Positions 1-8,397 of a stretch of DNA of 64,000 bases are shown here, in pieces. Below the pieces are notes generated by a model, which did no database searches, was not told where the DNA came from, and was given only the letters and a program-made list of their open reading frames with translations. Source of the DNA: Acutalibacter sp. 1XD8-36 (lineage in GTDB: Bacteria > Bacillota > Clostridia > Oscillospirales > Acutalibacteraceae). Where the stretch lies: the NCBI RefSeq assembly GCF_009917525.1, contig NZ_QZDU01000006.1, forward strand, positions 1 through 64,000, written 5' to 3'. The position numbers and the translations under genes were made by a program. Position 1 is the first letter of the stretch. Each line of letters starts with the position of its first letter.

Positions 1-170
1 GTCGGCACATCCAGCCCGCCCAGCAGGGACAGCAGCGTGGTCTTGCCCGACCCGGACGGGCCGAGGATGGCGTACATTTTCCCGGTTTCCAGTGACCCGC
101 TGACGTTCTGCAAAACCGCCTTGCCCTTTTCGTAGGCGTAAGAAACATTTTTCAATTCCAGTATAGGCAT
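1..170 (-). CDS. ABC transporter ATP-binding protein (5' part only, cut by window edge)
   Basis: Only the N-terminal 56 codons are inside the window. The translation begins [19 protein letters not shown] and contains a perfect Walker A motif, GPSGSGKTT, followed by LLSLLGG, as in MacB/LolD-type ATPases. The start at 170 has a strong ribosome binding site (GGAGGG) just upstream. It lies 13 bp after the stop of the FtsX-like permease, so the two probably form one exporter or peptide-sensing ABC complex, with the ATPase driving the permease at the membrane. The Q-loop, signature and Walker B motifs lie outside the window. The ATPase call is secure; the substrate is unknown. Confidence 0.93.
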   Translation of the reverse strand, partial: MPILELKNVSYAYEKGKAVLQNVSGSLETGKMYAILGPSGSGKTTLLSLLGGLDVP

Positions 171-183
171 GATAGTCCCTCCT

Positions 184-1620
184 TCAGCTCATTTTCGACA
201 AGATTTCACGGGGTTTCAGCCGCATGACCGTGATAGACGATGCGCTGACCGCCACAATGATGATGGCAAATCCGATCAAGTAGAGCTGGGCAAGGTTATC
301 CAGCCCAACCGATACCTGGATGCCGTTTTCAGTGGGTAAGGGCTTTTGCACGAGATTATCCGCGCCTATCTCAACGGAGGCGGCAACGGAAACAACATCG
401 TTATCGTCCTCCGGCCCGGTCTGCATACTCTGCTCCAACAGGTGGTTGCCGATCTGCCCCGCTATGGCGTTGCTGGTGAAGTAGGACAGGCCAAAGGCGA
501 GGACGGCAATCAGCAGCACCTCAATCAAATACTGCCCGATGATGGCCGATTTTCTGATACCCACAGACAAGAACACGCCGATTTCGTGAATACGGGTCTT
601 TGTCCAGAGGGTCAATATCAGGGCCAGAATGATGGCGCTGACAACGATAATCACCACCAGCAGGGTCACGACCAATTCATTCAGCGTAGCCAGCGGAGCG
701 GCGGCGTTTTCGTAAGTTTCATTGTCCACTTCCACAGTAAAGGCCTTCCAGTCGATACCCGGCAGGGCCTTGACATCGGCCACCACCCGCGCCATGTCCT
801 GCGGGTCGTCTATGGTAACGTGGAGTGCGGAAAAGCCGTAGTTGATTTCTCCGCCGTCCAATTTCTTTGAGGTCTGCAAATCCACAAATACACGGTTCTG
901 GATTTTGTCGTAGGTGGTGACGGTTTCCCCAAACTGCTCCACCGCATGAGGGGTAAACAATCCGATAATCTGCACCTTGATTTCCTGCCCGGTAAAGTTC
1001 TGTTCTTGCACGCTATAACTGTGGGCGGTGAGATAGTCCCCGATCTTCAACTCGTTTCTTTCCGCCAAGTCCTGGCTGATGATTGCCACATGGGTATCGT
1101 CGGTGGTAATATGCCGTCCCTCTGCCAGCGTCAGTGTGCCGGTGGTGAAAAGTTCATCATCTTCCGTGCTGCAAACGCCCAGGGCCTTTGTATATCCCTG
1201 ATATTTTGCGTCGGTTGAGATTGTTCCGGGGAACAGGGAAAGTCCATCAAACGGCAAAAGATTGTCCTGCCTTGCGCTGCAATACTTTACGCCGGGAACG
1301 CCTTTGATGGCGGCAATGTTCTCCGGGGTAAATTGTACGGTAGAATACATGAGGAAGCTGCTTGATGTTTTGCCGGTTTCCTCGTCCACTTCATCTTTGA
1401 CGGGTTCTTTCACTACATAGGGGCTGTTGCTCCAATCCACGAAAACGTCAAATTTGCCGCCCAAGCTCTGCCGCAGGTCAAGCTGCGCGGCTTCCGACGC
1501 TTTCCAAATGGAGAGGCCCGTCAGGACAAAGGTTGCCATAATCAGCAGGATGGCGAACAGGAGAAGTGTTTTCCCCCGTTTTCGCGTGACGTATAGAAAC
1601 GCCCTTTTGAAAATGCTCAT
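184..1620 (-). CDS. FtsX/MacB-like ABC transporter permease
   Basis: The 478-residue protein starts [18 protein letters not shown]. It has one N-terminal membrane helix, a large extracytoplasmic domain of roughly 270 residues, and three C-terminal helices (near [32 protein letters not shown] and [15 protein letters not shown]). This is the 1+3 topology of FtsX/MacB permeases. An in-frame start exists at 1662, but the ATG at 1620 has a good ribosome binding site (GGAGGT about 9 bases upstream), so I chose it. The gene precedes the ATPase in a two-gene operon and follows an adjacent histidine kinase/response regulator pair. That arrangement suggests export of, or resistance to, a cell-envelope-active compound controlled by the two-component system. 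The substrate cannot be read from sequence. Confidence 0.9.
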   Translation of the reverse strand: MSIFKRAFLYVTRKRGKTLLLFAILLIMATFVLTGLSIWKASEAAQLDLRQSLGGKFDVFVDWSNSPYVVKEPVKDEVDEETGKTSSSFLMYSTVQFTPENIAAIKGVPGVKYCSARQDNLLPFDGLSLFPGTISTDAKYQGYTKALGVCSTEDDELFTTGTLTLAEGRHITTDDTHVAIISQDLAERNELKIGDYLTAHSYSVQEQNFTGQEIKVQIIGLFTPHAVEQFGETVTTYDKIQNRVFVDLQTSKKLDGGEINYGFSALHVTIDDPQDMARVVADVKALPGIDWKAFTVEVDNETYENAAAPLATLNELVVTLLVVIIVVSAIILALILTLWTKTRIHEIGVFLSVGIRKSAIIGQYLIEVLLIAVLAFGLSYFTSNAIAGQIGNHLLEQSMQTGPEDDNDVVSVAASVEIGADNLVQKPLPTENGIQVSVGLDNLAQLYLIGFAIIIVAVSASSITVMRLKPREILSKMS

Positions 1621-1664
1621 AGTCGATACCTCCATATCGTTGTGCTGTTCTTCTGAACGCACCC

Positions 1665-1699
1665 GTAGAATAGCACCCCAATGTGGAATGGGTATGAAA
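1665..1699 (-). promoter_or_regulatory. Promoter/operator of the ABC transporter operon (35-bp shared element, copy 1)
   Basis: This element matches the one at 3536-3570 at 30 or more of 35 positions. On the minus strand it reads TTTCATACCCATTCCACAT, then a short variable stretch, then GTGCTATTCTAC with a -10-like TATTCT. The matching copy upstream of the response regulator suggests a binding site for that regulator in both promoters. There is no good -35 hexamer, as expected for an activated promoter. Confidence 0.6.
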
Positions 1700-1724
1700 C
1701 GTATATGGAATTATGGTAGAAATG

Positions 1725-1750
1725 AAAAACTCCCCAGCCGGGGAGTTTTT
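1725..1750 (-). terminator. Bidirectional Rho-independent terminator after the two-component operon
   Basis: A perfect 11-bp inverted repeat (AAAAACTCCCC / GGGGAGTTTTT) with a 4-base loop sits just past the histidine kinase stop codon. Both strands give a GC stem followed by a T run, so it can end transcription from either side. Confidence 0.85.
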
Positions 1751-1755
1751 CGCAT

Positions 1756-2853
1756 TTATAAATGAATTGTGAAACACATCCCAGTCGGGGACTTCATCGG
1801 CTTAAAAGAATAGGGAATGTCCATAGAGGTCAAAAGTGTATCCACGATATAGAGGCCCAGACCGTTGCCCCCGCTTTCACGGCTCCGTGAGAAGTCTGGA
1901 CGATAGAACGGTTCAAACAGACGGCGGATTTCATCGTCAAGGATAGGCTTGCACTCGTTTTCGACCACAAGGCTGCGCCCCTCCATATAGACGGAAACAT
2001 TTTTCCCGGCCTCTGTATAAGCGACAGCATTTGCGAGGATATTAGACACCGCTTTACTGAACGGGCCGACAGGCAGCACAGCGGAGAACTGCTCCGGCAA
2101 ATCAAGAGAGAATGTAATTTGATGTGCCGCCGCAATCAGTTGGTAGGGTTCGCACAGTTCCGCCAGCAGTTCAGACACATCAACCTGTTTTGGCGCTTCG
2201 GCAATCAAATTCAGCTTGGAGGTTTCCAGAATTTCATGTATCATCCCGGAAAGCTGTTCCACCATTTCCTTGCACTCCGGCAGGTAGGTGGCGTAGTCCT
2301 GATACTTCCCAACGCCTAAAATCATGTTTTCCAGTGTGGCGTTCAATGCGGTCACAGGTGTTTTCAGTTCATGGGACGCCGCCCGCAGGAAGTCCACCTT
2401 GGCCCGCTCCATATCCCGCACAGCGTCTTTTTCCCGTTCTAAATGTTCAATGGTAGACAGCAGATTAGAGTACAGATCATTAACGTTCTGCGCCAGCGTA
2501 CCAATTTCATCCTTTGTATGAATAGGGCAGTTCGCCCCGTGGTCTAATTTCATCATCTGCTCGGTTGACGCAGAAATTTTCTTGATGGGGTCGGCAATCG
2601 CTTTGGAAAACAGGAGGGAACAGACAACGGAAATCAGCAGGGAACAGCTTAACGAGATGGGCAGGGCTTTTTCTACTGCCTCGGTCACAAACTGCTCCTG
2701 TCTGATGCTGACAACGACATCATCTTTGGTACTCAATGCAAGCTGCATCTGTGGGGCAAGCAGATAGATCAGCCCATGTGTGACAACAACGACAAAGAGC
2801 ATGATGCTCATGGTATAGAGAAAGATTTTCGGAAACAGTTTTAATCGTTTCAT
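1756..2853 (-). CDS. Sensor histidine kinase (VanS/BaeS-like)
   Basis: The 365-residue kinase has two membrane helices (about residues 10-32 and 63-85) enclosing a short extracytoplasmic loop of about 30 residues. A HAMP-like linker, a dimerisation/phosphoacceptor domain with SHELKTP (His161) and a GHKL ATPase domain with N box NILANAV and G box GGNGLGLYI follow. It should autophosphorylate and pass phosphate to the response regulator encoded immediately upstream, whose stop overlaps this start by 4 bases. The short sensory loop resembles kinases that sense through a partner transporter, such as the FtsX-type permease next door. That partnership is inferred from gene order and the shared promoter element. 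Confidence 0.93.
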   Translation of the reverse strand: MKRLKLFPKIFLYTMSIMLFVVVVTHGLIYLLAPQMQLALSTKDDVVVSIRQEQFVTEAVEKALPISLSCSLLISVVCSLLFSKAIADPIKKISASTEQMMKLDHGANCPIHTKDEIGTLAQNVNDLYSNLLSTIEHLEREKDAVRDMERAKVDFLRAASHELKTPVTALNATLENMILGVGKYQDYATYLPECKEMVEQLSGMIHEILETSKLNLIAEAPKQVDVSELLAELCEPYQLIAAAHQITFSLDLPEQFSAVLPVGPFSKAVSNILANAVAYTEAGKNVSVYMEGRSLVVENECKPILDDEIRRLFEPFYRPDFSRSRESGGNGLGLYIVDTLLTSMDIPYSFKPMKSPTGMCFTIHL

Positions 2854-3515
2854 GTCTGTACCTCGTATTTGTAGCCGATGCCTTTGACCGTCACGATACA
2901 GTCAAGCCGCAGCTTCTTCCGCAGATTTTTGATGTAGGTATCCACAGTTCGGTCGATGATCGGATAGTCATCGCCCCACAGCTCATCCAAAATCTGCGAA
3001 CGGGTCAGCACCAGCCCCCTATGCTCCACCAGCAGCCGGAGCAAATCAATTTCTTTGGGCATGATGTCAATTTTCCCGGCGCTGTCGCTGGCGGTGTAGC
3101 CGGAGAAATCGACGGTCACATCGCCAAAGGTTATCGTTTGGGGTAACGGGGCCTGTCCACTTCGCCGCAGGAGGGCGGTGATCCGCCTCCCCAGCAATAC
3201 CATAGAAAAGGGCTTTGTCATATAATCGTCGGCCTGCTCGTCAAAACTTCTGACTTGGGTATACTCGTCTTCAATGGCCGTAAGCATCAAAACGGGCGTT
3301 GTGCTTGTCCGCCGTATCTCATGCAGAACGGACAGACCGCTGACGTGGGGCAGCATAATATCCAGCACAACAAGGTCGATGCCGTTCTCACGGAAAAGCT
3401 GTAACGCCTCCCCGCCGTCATAAGCTGGGATGACTGTGTGGCCCGCAGGCTTTAGATATTCACAAATCGCATCGTTGGTCTTGCGGTCGTCCTCAACAAT
3501 TAGTAGTGTCGCCAT
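2850..3515 (-). CDS. OmpR/PhoB-family response regulator
   Basis: The 221-residue protein has an N-terminal receiver domain (VEDD acidic pocket, phosphoacceptor Asp52 in LVVLDIMLP, conserved Thr and Lys in LMLTA and TKPF) and a C-terminal winged-helix DNA-binding domain ending in RTVDTYIKNLRKKL. It is the partner of the histidine kinase, whose start overlaps its stop by 4 bases. It probably activates its own operon and the ABC transporter operon, because both are preceded by nearly the same 35-bp element. The start at 3515 has a ribosome binding site of the GGGGG type. Confidence 0.94.
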   Translation of the reverse strand: MATLLIVEDDRKTNDAICEYLKPAGHTVIPAYDGGEALQLFRENGIDLVVLDIMLPHVSGLSVLHEIRRTSTTPVLMLTAIEDEYTQVRSFDEQADDYMTKPFSMVLLGRRITALLRRSGQAPLPQTITFGDVTVDFSGYTASDSAGKIDIMPKEIDLLRLLVEHRGLVLTRSQILDELWGDDYPIIDRTVDTYIKNLRKKLRLDCIVTVKGIGYKYEVQT

Positions 3516-3535
3516 TGTAGTCCCCCCTTTTCAGG

Positions 3536-3570
3536 GTAGTATAGCACTGGAATGTGGAATGGGTATGAAA
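3536..3570 (-). promoter_or_regulatory. Promoter/operator of the response regulator operon (35-bp shared element, copy 2)
   Basis: This is the second copy of the element at 1665-1699. On the minus strand it contains tandem CATTCCA CATTCCA and a -10-like TATACT. The tandem heptamers are a reasonable candidate for a response regulator dimer site. The position just upstream of the regulator start implies autoregulation. Confidence 0.6.
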
Positions 3571-3633
3571 TGACAGTAAATTTTTAAGTTTTGGGCTTTG
3601 CGATATGTAGGGAACACTATCGTAGCAAGCATA

Positions 3634-3653
3634 GGGAGTGTGGCCACACTCCC
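3634..3653. repeat. Perfect 20-bp palindrome
   Basis: GGGAGTGTGG is followed directly by its reverse complement. It lies in a 450-bp non-coding stretch between the response regulator and the Lon-like gene, where I see no convincing gene. A second inverted repeat, TTGGGA-tag-TCCCAA, lies at 3702-3716. Palindromes like these are common around transfer origins and regulatory regions of mobile elements. The function here is unknown. Confidence 0.6.
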
Positions 3654-3819
3654 AGAAAACGGCCAAATCCGGCCCCTGTCAGGCCGTGTCCGTTTTGCTT
3701 GTTGGGATAGTCCCAAACCCTTAACCAGCATCTTTTTATCAGGGCATAGGTAATGTTCAAATTCAACTCATCCATACTGAAATAGTTGCAATTTCTAAGT
3801 TCAAAAAACGATTGTGTAT

Positions 3820-3848
3820 TGAAGTCGAATTATGTGTGTGATATAATA
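3820..3848 (+). promoter_or_regulatory. Sigma-A-type promoter of the Lon-like/membrane protein pair
   Basis: TTGAAG and TATAAT are separated by exactly 17 bp, about 137 bp upstream of the Lon-like start. This is the best promoter in the AT-rich island and points into the gene pair. The long leader between promoter and start holds no obvious gene. Confidence 0.55.
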
Positions 3849-3984
3849 TTTATAAAATCTGAATCACTGGCTGAAAACTGATATTATAAACAGCGCGCTT
3901 TTTCTAGACTCCCTTGCTAGCTTTATTGAGAGTATTGGGCCGATATCGTAATCATAAACTAAGCATTTAAGGATGGAAAAAGTT

Positions 3985-5205
3985 ATGTTTAATCTAAAAG
4001 AACTGCTCACACAGCATAAGGTTAGGAAAGGTAAACGCAACGAAACACTTCTTGACATGCTTGCTCAATTAGAAACGCCGATGGAATCAGACGAAATAGC
4101 TGATGGGGATGAGTATTCAACACTTGGGAGGAAAATTAGAAAGTTTTTTTCGCGGGAGTTGTTTTATTCTCTACCAAGGGTAATCCAGAGTTTCCTTTTG
4201 GATTCCCAAGATAACGAATTAAGCGATACACAATTAATGTATTTGTCGAGAATCCCATGGAATGAAGATAGCTATATAGATATTCAGATAGCAGATGCAA
4301 AGAATATTCTTGATCATTCTCATTACGGAATGGAAACCGTAAAAGAAAAAATATTGAGATTTATTGCGTGTCAGAAACATGTTGGAAATACTTATGGTGT
4401 TGTACTACTTCTCGTTGGACCACCGGGGGTTGGAAAAACTTCTATTGCATCTACAATAGCTGAAGCTATGGGACGTAAGATTGAGAAGATTTCCTTAGCC
4501 GGAGTTTCAGATGCTCTTTCTTTACGTGGTGCAAACAGCATGTTTAGCGATTCAAAACCTGGCCGCATCATTGAAGCAGTAATTCATGCCCAGACTCGTA
4601 GTTTAGTCATTCTGCTAGATGAGATTGATAAAATGGGAAGTTCTAAAGAACATGGCGATCCTGCGTATGTTTTGCTTGACATATTGGATAGTGATCGTTC
4701 TTCATACACTGATGGTTTTTTAGAAGTTGCTGTGGATTTAAGCAAAGTAGTTTTTATAGCAACCGCTAATAATCTACGTGAAATTTCCCCAATATTACAG
4801 GATCGCATGGAAATTATTGAGTTGCCCGGATATACACATGATGAAAGGATTAAGATTGTAACAGATTATATTTGGCCAAATCTGGTTAAAAAGTATAGAT
4901 TAAATAGTTTGAGTCTGGATAGTAAGCTAAAGTTTTCCATAGATAAAGAGGCAATTTCATACTTGATCGACAATTATACTAACGAGGCCGGGGTTCGAAG
5001 TCTGTCGCAATATTGTAATAGCTTGTGCCAAGCCATTATTAGTCTTTACTATACTAAAGGCGAGTTGATTAATAATATAAGTCTTGATAATGTGAATGTA
5101 TTGATGTCTTCTATCCATTATGAATCACAGCTAATTCAACAGTCCAAACAGAAGCGACAACCTAAAAAGCGAAAAGCAAGACTATATAAGCCGACTAACT
5201 TATAA
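3985..5205 (+). CDS. Lon-derived AAA+ ATPase lacking the protease domain
   Basis: The protein of about 406 residues matches the central part of Lon. It has the linker before the ATPase (IPWN... HYGMETVKEKIL), Walker A GPPGVGKTS (near residue 147), the Lon-type RG...PGRII segment, Walker B ILLDEIDKM, a sensor region FIATANN and the DRMEIIELPGYT helix, then a C-terminal alpha lid with NEAGVRSL. The Ser-Lys protease domain that follows in Lon is missing. The protein ends in a basic tail (KRQPKKRKARL). An in-frame ATG at 3973 exists, but the AAGGATGG site fits the ATG at 3985 better. Base composition is far more AT-rich than the core genes. It lies 23 bp before a membrane protein gene, so the two probably act together. 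A role in defence or element maintenance is speculation. Confidence 0.85.
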   Translation: MFNLKELLTQHKVRKGKRNETLLDMLAQLETPMESDEIADGDEYSTLGRKIRKFFSRELFYSLPRVIQSFLLDSQDNELSDTQLMYLSRIPWNEDSYIDIQIADAKNILDHSHYGMETVKEKILRFIACQKHVGNTYGVVLLLVGPPGVGKTSIASTIAEAMGRKIEKISLAGVSDALSLRGANSMFSDSKPGRIIEAVIHAQTRSLVILLDEIDKMGSSKEHGDPAYVLLDILDSDRSSYTDGFLEVAVDLSKVVFIATANNLREISPILQDRMEIIELPGYTHDERIKIVTDYIWPNLVKKYRLNSLSLDSKLKFSIDKEAISYLIDNYTNEAGVRSLSQYCNSLCQAIISLYYTKGELINNISLDNVNVLMSSIHYESQLIQQSKQKRQPKKRKARLYKPTNL

Positions 5206-5228
5206 TTTATTTGATTAGAGGTGCAGAA

Positions 5229-6173
5229 ATGAACTGGGAACTATTTTTTCAAGCAATTCAAGCGTTTGGAGCAATTGCAGCAATAGCATCAGTGATATGG
5301 GCAATTAATGTATATATAATGACTAGCCGCAACCATGACTATCAAAAAATAAGAGATGCAGTAATTGCTCTGCCACACCATTGCGAGCAGTTAAACAAAC
5401 AGCTTTCAGAGTCTTTATTTGCGGCAATAGGGACAAGCATATCTAACGAACTTCGGCCAATGTTCGAAGGATATACCATAGATTCATTCAGCAAGTGGCT
5501 TTTGTCTGAGGATTCCTCAAATTTTAAAGCGCAGGCCATATATATGGGGCTACAAAAATGTGATGGAGTAAAAGAAATCCAAGTACTTATTGATAGAATT
5601 GAAGATTCACAAAGAACAATATCTACCTCTTTTCCACAATTAGGACGAGCTATTAGAGCATTACTATTTTATGTAACAAAACCGGCTAACTATTGTATAT
5701 CTACTAGAAATTTAAATGGCAATTTAAAGTTCTCTAATGACGAGGAAAATGCTGGCATAAGGAAAGCAGTAAAAGAAGCCCAAGCCACGGGGAGTGAAGA
5801 ACTATATTTTCGGCAACTAGCATTTTATATTACGGCAATATGTGCGAAACCGTTGACTGATAAGGATTTAGGACAACAAACATTAGATTTATCTTTCGAA
5901 ATGATTGATGTTATTTCAAAAACTCTGTGTGTCCTGAGCAATTCAAAAATGAGGAAAATTGCAAAAAAAGATATGCGTCAAGCGGATAAAATGCAGACTA
6001 TGGAACAGTCTATGCCAGAAAGTGCAAAAAAACACTCTGTACAAATTGCTATGAATATATTAACCCAGTTTAAGGATTATTTTACAGAAGATGAATGGGA
6101 AAAATTAATCGAGCACAAAGCTCAAATTATACAACTAATGGAGTATGACACGATTGGCGATTTCTATCGTTAA
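5229..6173 (+). CDS. Membrane-anchored protein of unknown function, partner of the Lon-like ATPase
   Basis: I do not recognise a family. The 314-residue product starts MNWELFFQAIQAFGAIAAIA. It has one strong N-terminal membrane helix (about residues 3-30), and the rest is soluble and largely helical with several charged segments. There is no signal-peptidase site, so it is probably anchored with the bulk in the cytoplasm. GAGGTG six bases upstream supports the start at 5229 over the in-frame start at 5211. The gene closely follows the Lon-like ATPase gene, is equally AT-rich, and the island ends after it. The layout (AAA+ ATPase plus membrane-anchored partner) resembles known two-gene defence modules in outline only. 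Confidence 0.75.
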   Translation: MNWELFFQAIQAFGAIAAIASVIWAINVYIMTSRNHDYQKIRDAVIALPHHCEQLNKQLSESLFAAIGTSISNELRPMFEGYTIDSFSKWLLSEDSSNFKAQAIYMGLQKCDGVKEIQVLIDRIEDSQRTISTSFPQLGRAIRALLFYVTKPANYCISTRNLNGNLKFSNDEENAGIRKAVKEAQATGSEELYFRQLAFYITAICAKPLTDKDLGQQTLDLSFEMIDVISKTLCVLSNSKMRKIAKKDMRQADKMQTMEQSMPESAKKHSVQIAMNILTQFKDYFTEDEWEKLIEHKAQIIQLMEYDTIGDFYR

Positions 6174-6280
6174 TTAGGGCATGGTATATTTTTATTAATG
6201 TCGACAGAAATATGCTGTAATTGCGTAGCGCCTGGGTTTGTTCCAAGTCATCTGATGACATAGGATAACTATTCACCAGC

Positions 6281-6393
6281 CTACGCATTTAGGGCCTATT
6301 CAGCGGTCTGTTTTCAGGGTTTCCATGGGGCGGTTACATAGTAAGTAATACGATTTGACCTGCACCCTCAAAAACAAGGTTCTAAATGCGTAG
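6281..6393. repeat. Separated 12-bp inverted repeat in the non-coding region after the island
   Basis: CTACGCATTTAG at 6281-6292 is repeated inverted as CTAAATGCGTAG at 6382-6393, 89 bases apart. A further TGCGTAG occurs near 6223, and a small palindrome GTCATC-t-GATGAC lies near 6248-6260. The 820-bp stretch from 6174 to 6994 has no credible gene and is packed with such structures. Confidence 0.6.
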
Positions 6394-6407
6394 AAATAGG
6401 CATGAAA

Positions 6408-6452
6408 AAGCCAGGGCGAGAGGCCGACACCCCGGCGCTCCTGCCCTGGCTT
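6408..6452. repeat. Hairpin with 10-bp stem
   Basis: AAGCCAGGGC and GCCCTGGCTT flank a 25-base loop that is itself GC-rich. It could act as a terminator in either direction, but no T run follows. It belongs to the cluster of inverted repeats described for 6174-6994. Confidence 0.5.
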
Positions 6453-6508
6453 CCACTGAACTGCGAAACTGTGCTGTCACACAAGAGGCCCTGCGGCCCT
6501 CTTGAGGC

Positions 6509-6557
6509 ACCCGCAGAAACCGTACACCCGCTTCGCGTCTGTACGGTTTCTGCGGGT
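6509..6557. repeat. Long perfect hairpin, 18-bp stem
   Basis: ACCCGCAGAAACCGTAC (6509-6525) pairs perfectly with 6541-6557, with one more A-T pair inside, leaving a 13-base loop. A smaller hairpin (CAAGAGG ... CCTCTTG) sits directly upstream at 6482-6504. Perfect stems this long are unusual in ordinary intergenic DNA and suggest a mobile-element origin or recombination site. Confidence 0.65.
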
Positions 6558-6759
6558 CAGATAACGGCCACGATAACCCCCTGTTGCTATTTGGCCTCTT
6601 TCCGTTCCATTCCCTTCCGGCGGCTTTGCCTCCCGTTCCTCAACGGGAGGGCCAGGGGAAAGGATAGGAAAGGAATGAGTAATTGATTGATCTTTACTTG
6701 ATTTTGTCTTTAGTTACTTATATCTATATTTTATTGCGTTGGATTTTCCGACGTCGGTT

Positions 6760-6790
6760 TTTCCGTTGTCGGATTATCCGACAACGGAAA
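6760..6790. repeat. Nearly continuous 31-bp palindrome
   Basis: TTTCCGTTGTCGGAT is followed by one T and then its perfect reverse complement. A 10-bp palindrome, CCGACGTCGG, lies immediately upstream (6748-6757), and a related half site CCAACAACGG follows at 6793-6802. The three related half sites (CCGTTGT/ACAACGG) look like a binding array for a dimeric DNA-binding protein. Confidence 0.65.
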
Positions 6791-6806
6791 TGCCAACAAC
6801 GGCAAA

Positions 6807-6842
6807 AAAGGGCAAGGCACGTCTGTTCATGCCTTGCCCTTT
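6807..6842. terminator. Hairpin with 13-bp stem, possible bidirectional terminator
   Basis: AAAGGGCAAGGCA and TGCCTTGCCCTTT flank a 10-base loop. A run of A precedes the stem, so on the minus strand it has a T-rich tail and may end transcription there. The position marks the right side of the AT-rich, repeat-dense area. Confidence 0.5.
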
Positions 6843-6994
6843 ATCGTCCATATCATGCCAAGGCGGGTGTTATCGTCCAGACCTCAAAAGTAGTAAACAG
6901 GTAGTACATTTGCAGGGGCATCTACTGAAAATTCAGATATATCAACCATTTTTAAGGACAGGATGTGTACTTCCATGGCACACGAAAAGTATCC

Positions 6995-7825
6995 TCATAT
7001 GCCCGCCTCCTCAAGCCTGGCCCTGAGCCACTCCACAGAGCGCTTTAAGCATTCCAGCATAGGCTCTGCGCCATAGTGCTCGATGGTGTACGGCCCGTTA
7101 TACCCGCCGTCCATAAACTTCTCCAGCAGCTCCCCCATCGGAATCACCCCCGCACCCACAGGGCTCGGGTGCATTGGCGAGCCGTCCACAGTTTTGCGGG
7201 GCTCTGTGCCAAAGTCCTCGGTAAGCGACCGGTCCTTCAGGTGCACATGCCCTATGCACCCCCGCAGCCTCTCAAAGGCGTCCAGTGCGTCCTCCCCGGC
7301 GAAGTAAAAATTTCCTGTGTCGAAGCAGGCCGTGAGCCCGGGCACAGCGTCCATAAAGCGCAGCATCCCGGAGCTGTCTGAGATAGGCGAGCGCTCATTG
7401 TCGAAATCCTCCATGGTGAGGGCGAATCCGGCCCTGTCCGCCAGCTCCCCCAGCCGCTTGGTGCAGTCGATTATCTGCCGGGTGCAGGCCTCACGGTCCG
7501 CGCCCTCGGGGATAAAGCCGGGGATGACCAGCAGTTTCCTGGCGCCAATAGTCTTGGCGTCAGCAAAAATTTTCTCCGCCTGGGACTCAACGTCCGTGTC
7601 GCTCTCAAAGCTGAAAAAGGAGGGCATAGCCGTAACGCCCATCCCGGCCTCCGACAGCTCCCCTGCGAGCTTGTCCGCCTGCCCAGCCGTGTTGAAGCAT
7701 GAGACCTCCAGGGCCATGACGCCGAGCTTCCCGGCCTCTCTCAGCGCCTCCGGCACAGAGCAGCCCTCCTGCTTTGCTATGTCCGCAATATGGTCGTAAA
7801 AGGTAGCTATGGCTGGCTGTTGCAT
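6995..7825 (-). CDS. Sugar phosphate isomerase/epimerase-like TIM-barrel protein
   Basis: The 276-residue protein fits the xylose isomerase-like TIM-barrel (AP endonuclease 2) family. It has an early EVSCFN segment, TMEDFDNE with a likely metal-binding Glu, CFDTGNF, GHVHLKDR and a late YTIEHYG. These Asp/His/Glu positions coordinate a divalent metal in the family. Members isomerise or epimerise small sugars or inositols; the substrate here is not recognisable. The start at 7825 has an AAGGAGGG ribosome binding site. It stands alone next to the mobile-looking region and has core-like GC content, so the chromosomal backbone probably resumes here. Confidence 0.85.
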   Translation of the reverse strand: MQQPAIATFYDHIADIAKQEGCSVPEALREAGKLGVMALEVSCFNTAGQADKLAGELSEAGMGVTAMPSFFSFESDTDVESQAEKIFADAKTIGARKLLVIPGFIPEGADREACTRQIIDCTKRLGELADRAGFALTMEDFDNERSPISDSSGMLRFMDAVPGLTACFDTGNFYFAGEDALDAFERLRGCIGHVHLKDRSLTEDFGTEPRKTVDGSPMHPSPVGAGVIPMGELLEKFMDGGYNGPYTIEHYGAEPMLECLKRSVEWLRARLEEAGI

Positions 7826-7870
7826 ACGCGCCCTCCTTATGTTATGATATAATCCTATAAGTTTCAGCGA

Positions 7871-8365
7871 TTATATATCTCTCCCGCAGCATTTCTTGTA
7901 TTTCTTCCCGCTTCCGCAGGGGCACGGGTCGTTGCGGCCTATCTTCGGGCCCTTCACAACGGTTTTCGACTGCTTCTGCTCCCTGTAGAGCTCCTGGCGG
8001 CGCTCGGCGGTGAGCAGCGGCTCCCACTCGGGGAGGGTATAGAGCCACTCGGCCTTGGCCTCCACCATGTTTTTATAGAGCAGCTCCTTATCATATGCAA
8101 GGCTCACCTCGGAGGCAGCCTCGATGGTCTCCAAATCATTGGGGTTCTTCAGGCTGTCGTTTATGCCGTCAAGAAAGCCGGTCATGGTGATAAGGTCCAC
8201 CCCGAACTTCTTGGCGTAGGACTGCACGGTGCTCTTGCGGGGCTTGCTTGTGAGTATGGCCTTATAGAACTCTGTCTCCTGCCTGAAATAATCCTGCCAG
8301 AATTTCGCGCCCTTCTCCCTCTGCTGTTCCTCCGCGTAAGTACGCCACTGCTCCAATAGTGCCAC
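7871..8365 (-). CDS. SEC-C motif protein
   Basis: The 164-residue protein ends in a canonical SEC-C zinc motif, [19 protein letters not shown], the same Cys-rich tail that SecA uses to bind zinc and SecB or ribosomes. The N-terminal 140 residues are helical and charged and match no domain I recognise. The start is a GTG at 8365 preceded by GAGGAGGAG. The strong promoter at 8398-8426 drives it. Stand-alone SEC-C proteins have been linked to protein quality control or metal handling, but the role here is not determined. Confidence 0.85.
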   Translation of the reverse strand: MALLEQWRTYAEEQQREKGAKFWQDYFRQETEFYKAILTSKPRKSTVQSYAKKFGVDLITMTGFLDGINDSLKNPNDLETIEAASEVSLAYDKELLYKNMVEAKAEWLYTLPEWEPLLTAERRQELYREQKQSKTVVKGPKIGRNDPCPCGSGKKYKKCCGRDI

Positions 8366-8397
8366 TTGATACTCCTCCTCTGGAAAATTATATTATA

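Noticed and set aside
3531-3731. A 66-codon minus-strand frame upstream of the response regulator
   Set aside because: It lies across the promoter/operator element and the 20-bp palindrome, has no ribosome binding site and resembles no protein.
6402-6686. A 94-codon plus-strand frame in the repeat-rich region
   Set aside because: It reads straight through several perfect hairpins, has unusual composition and no start signal.
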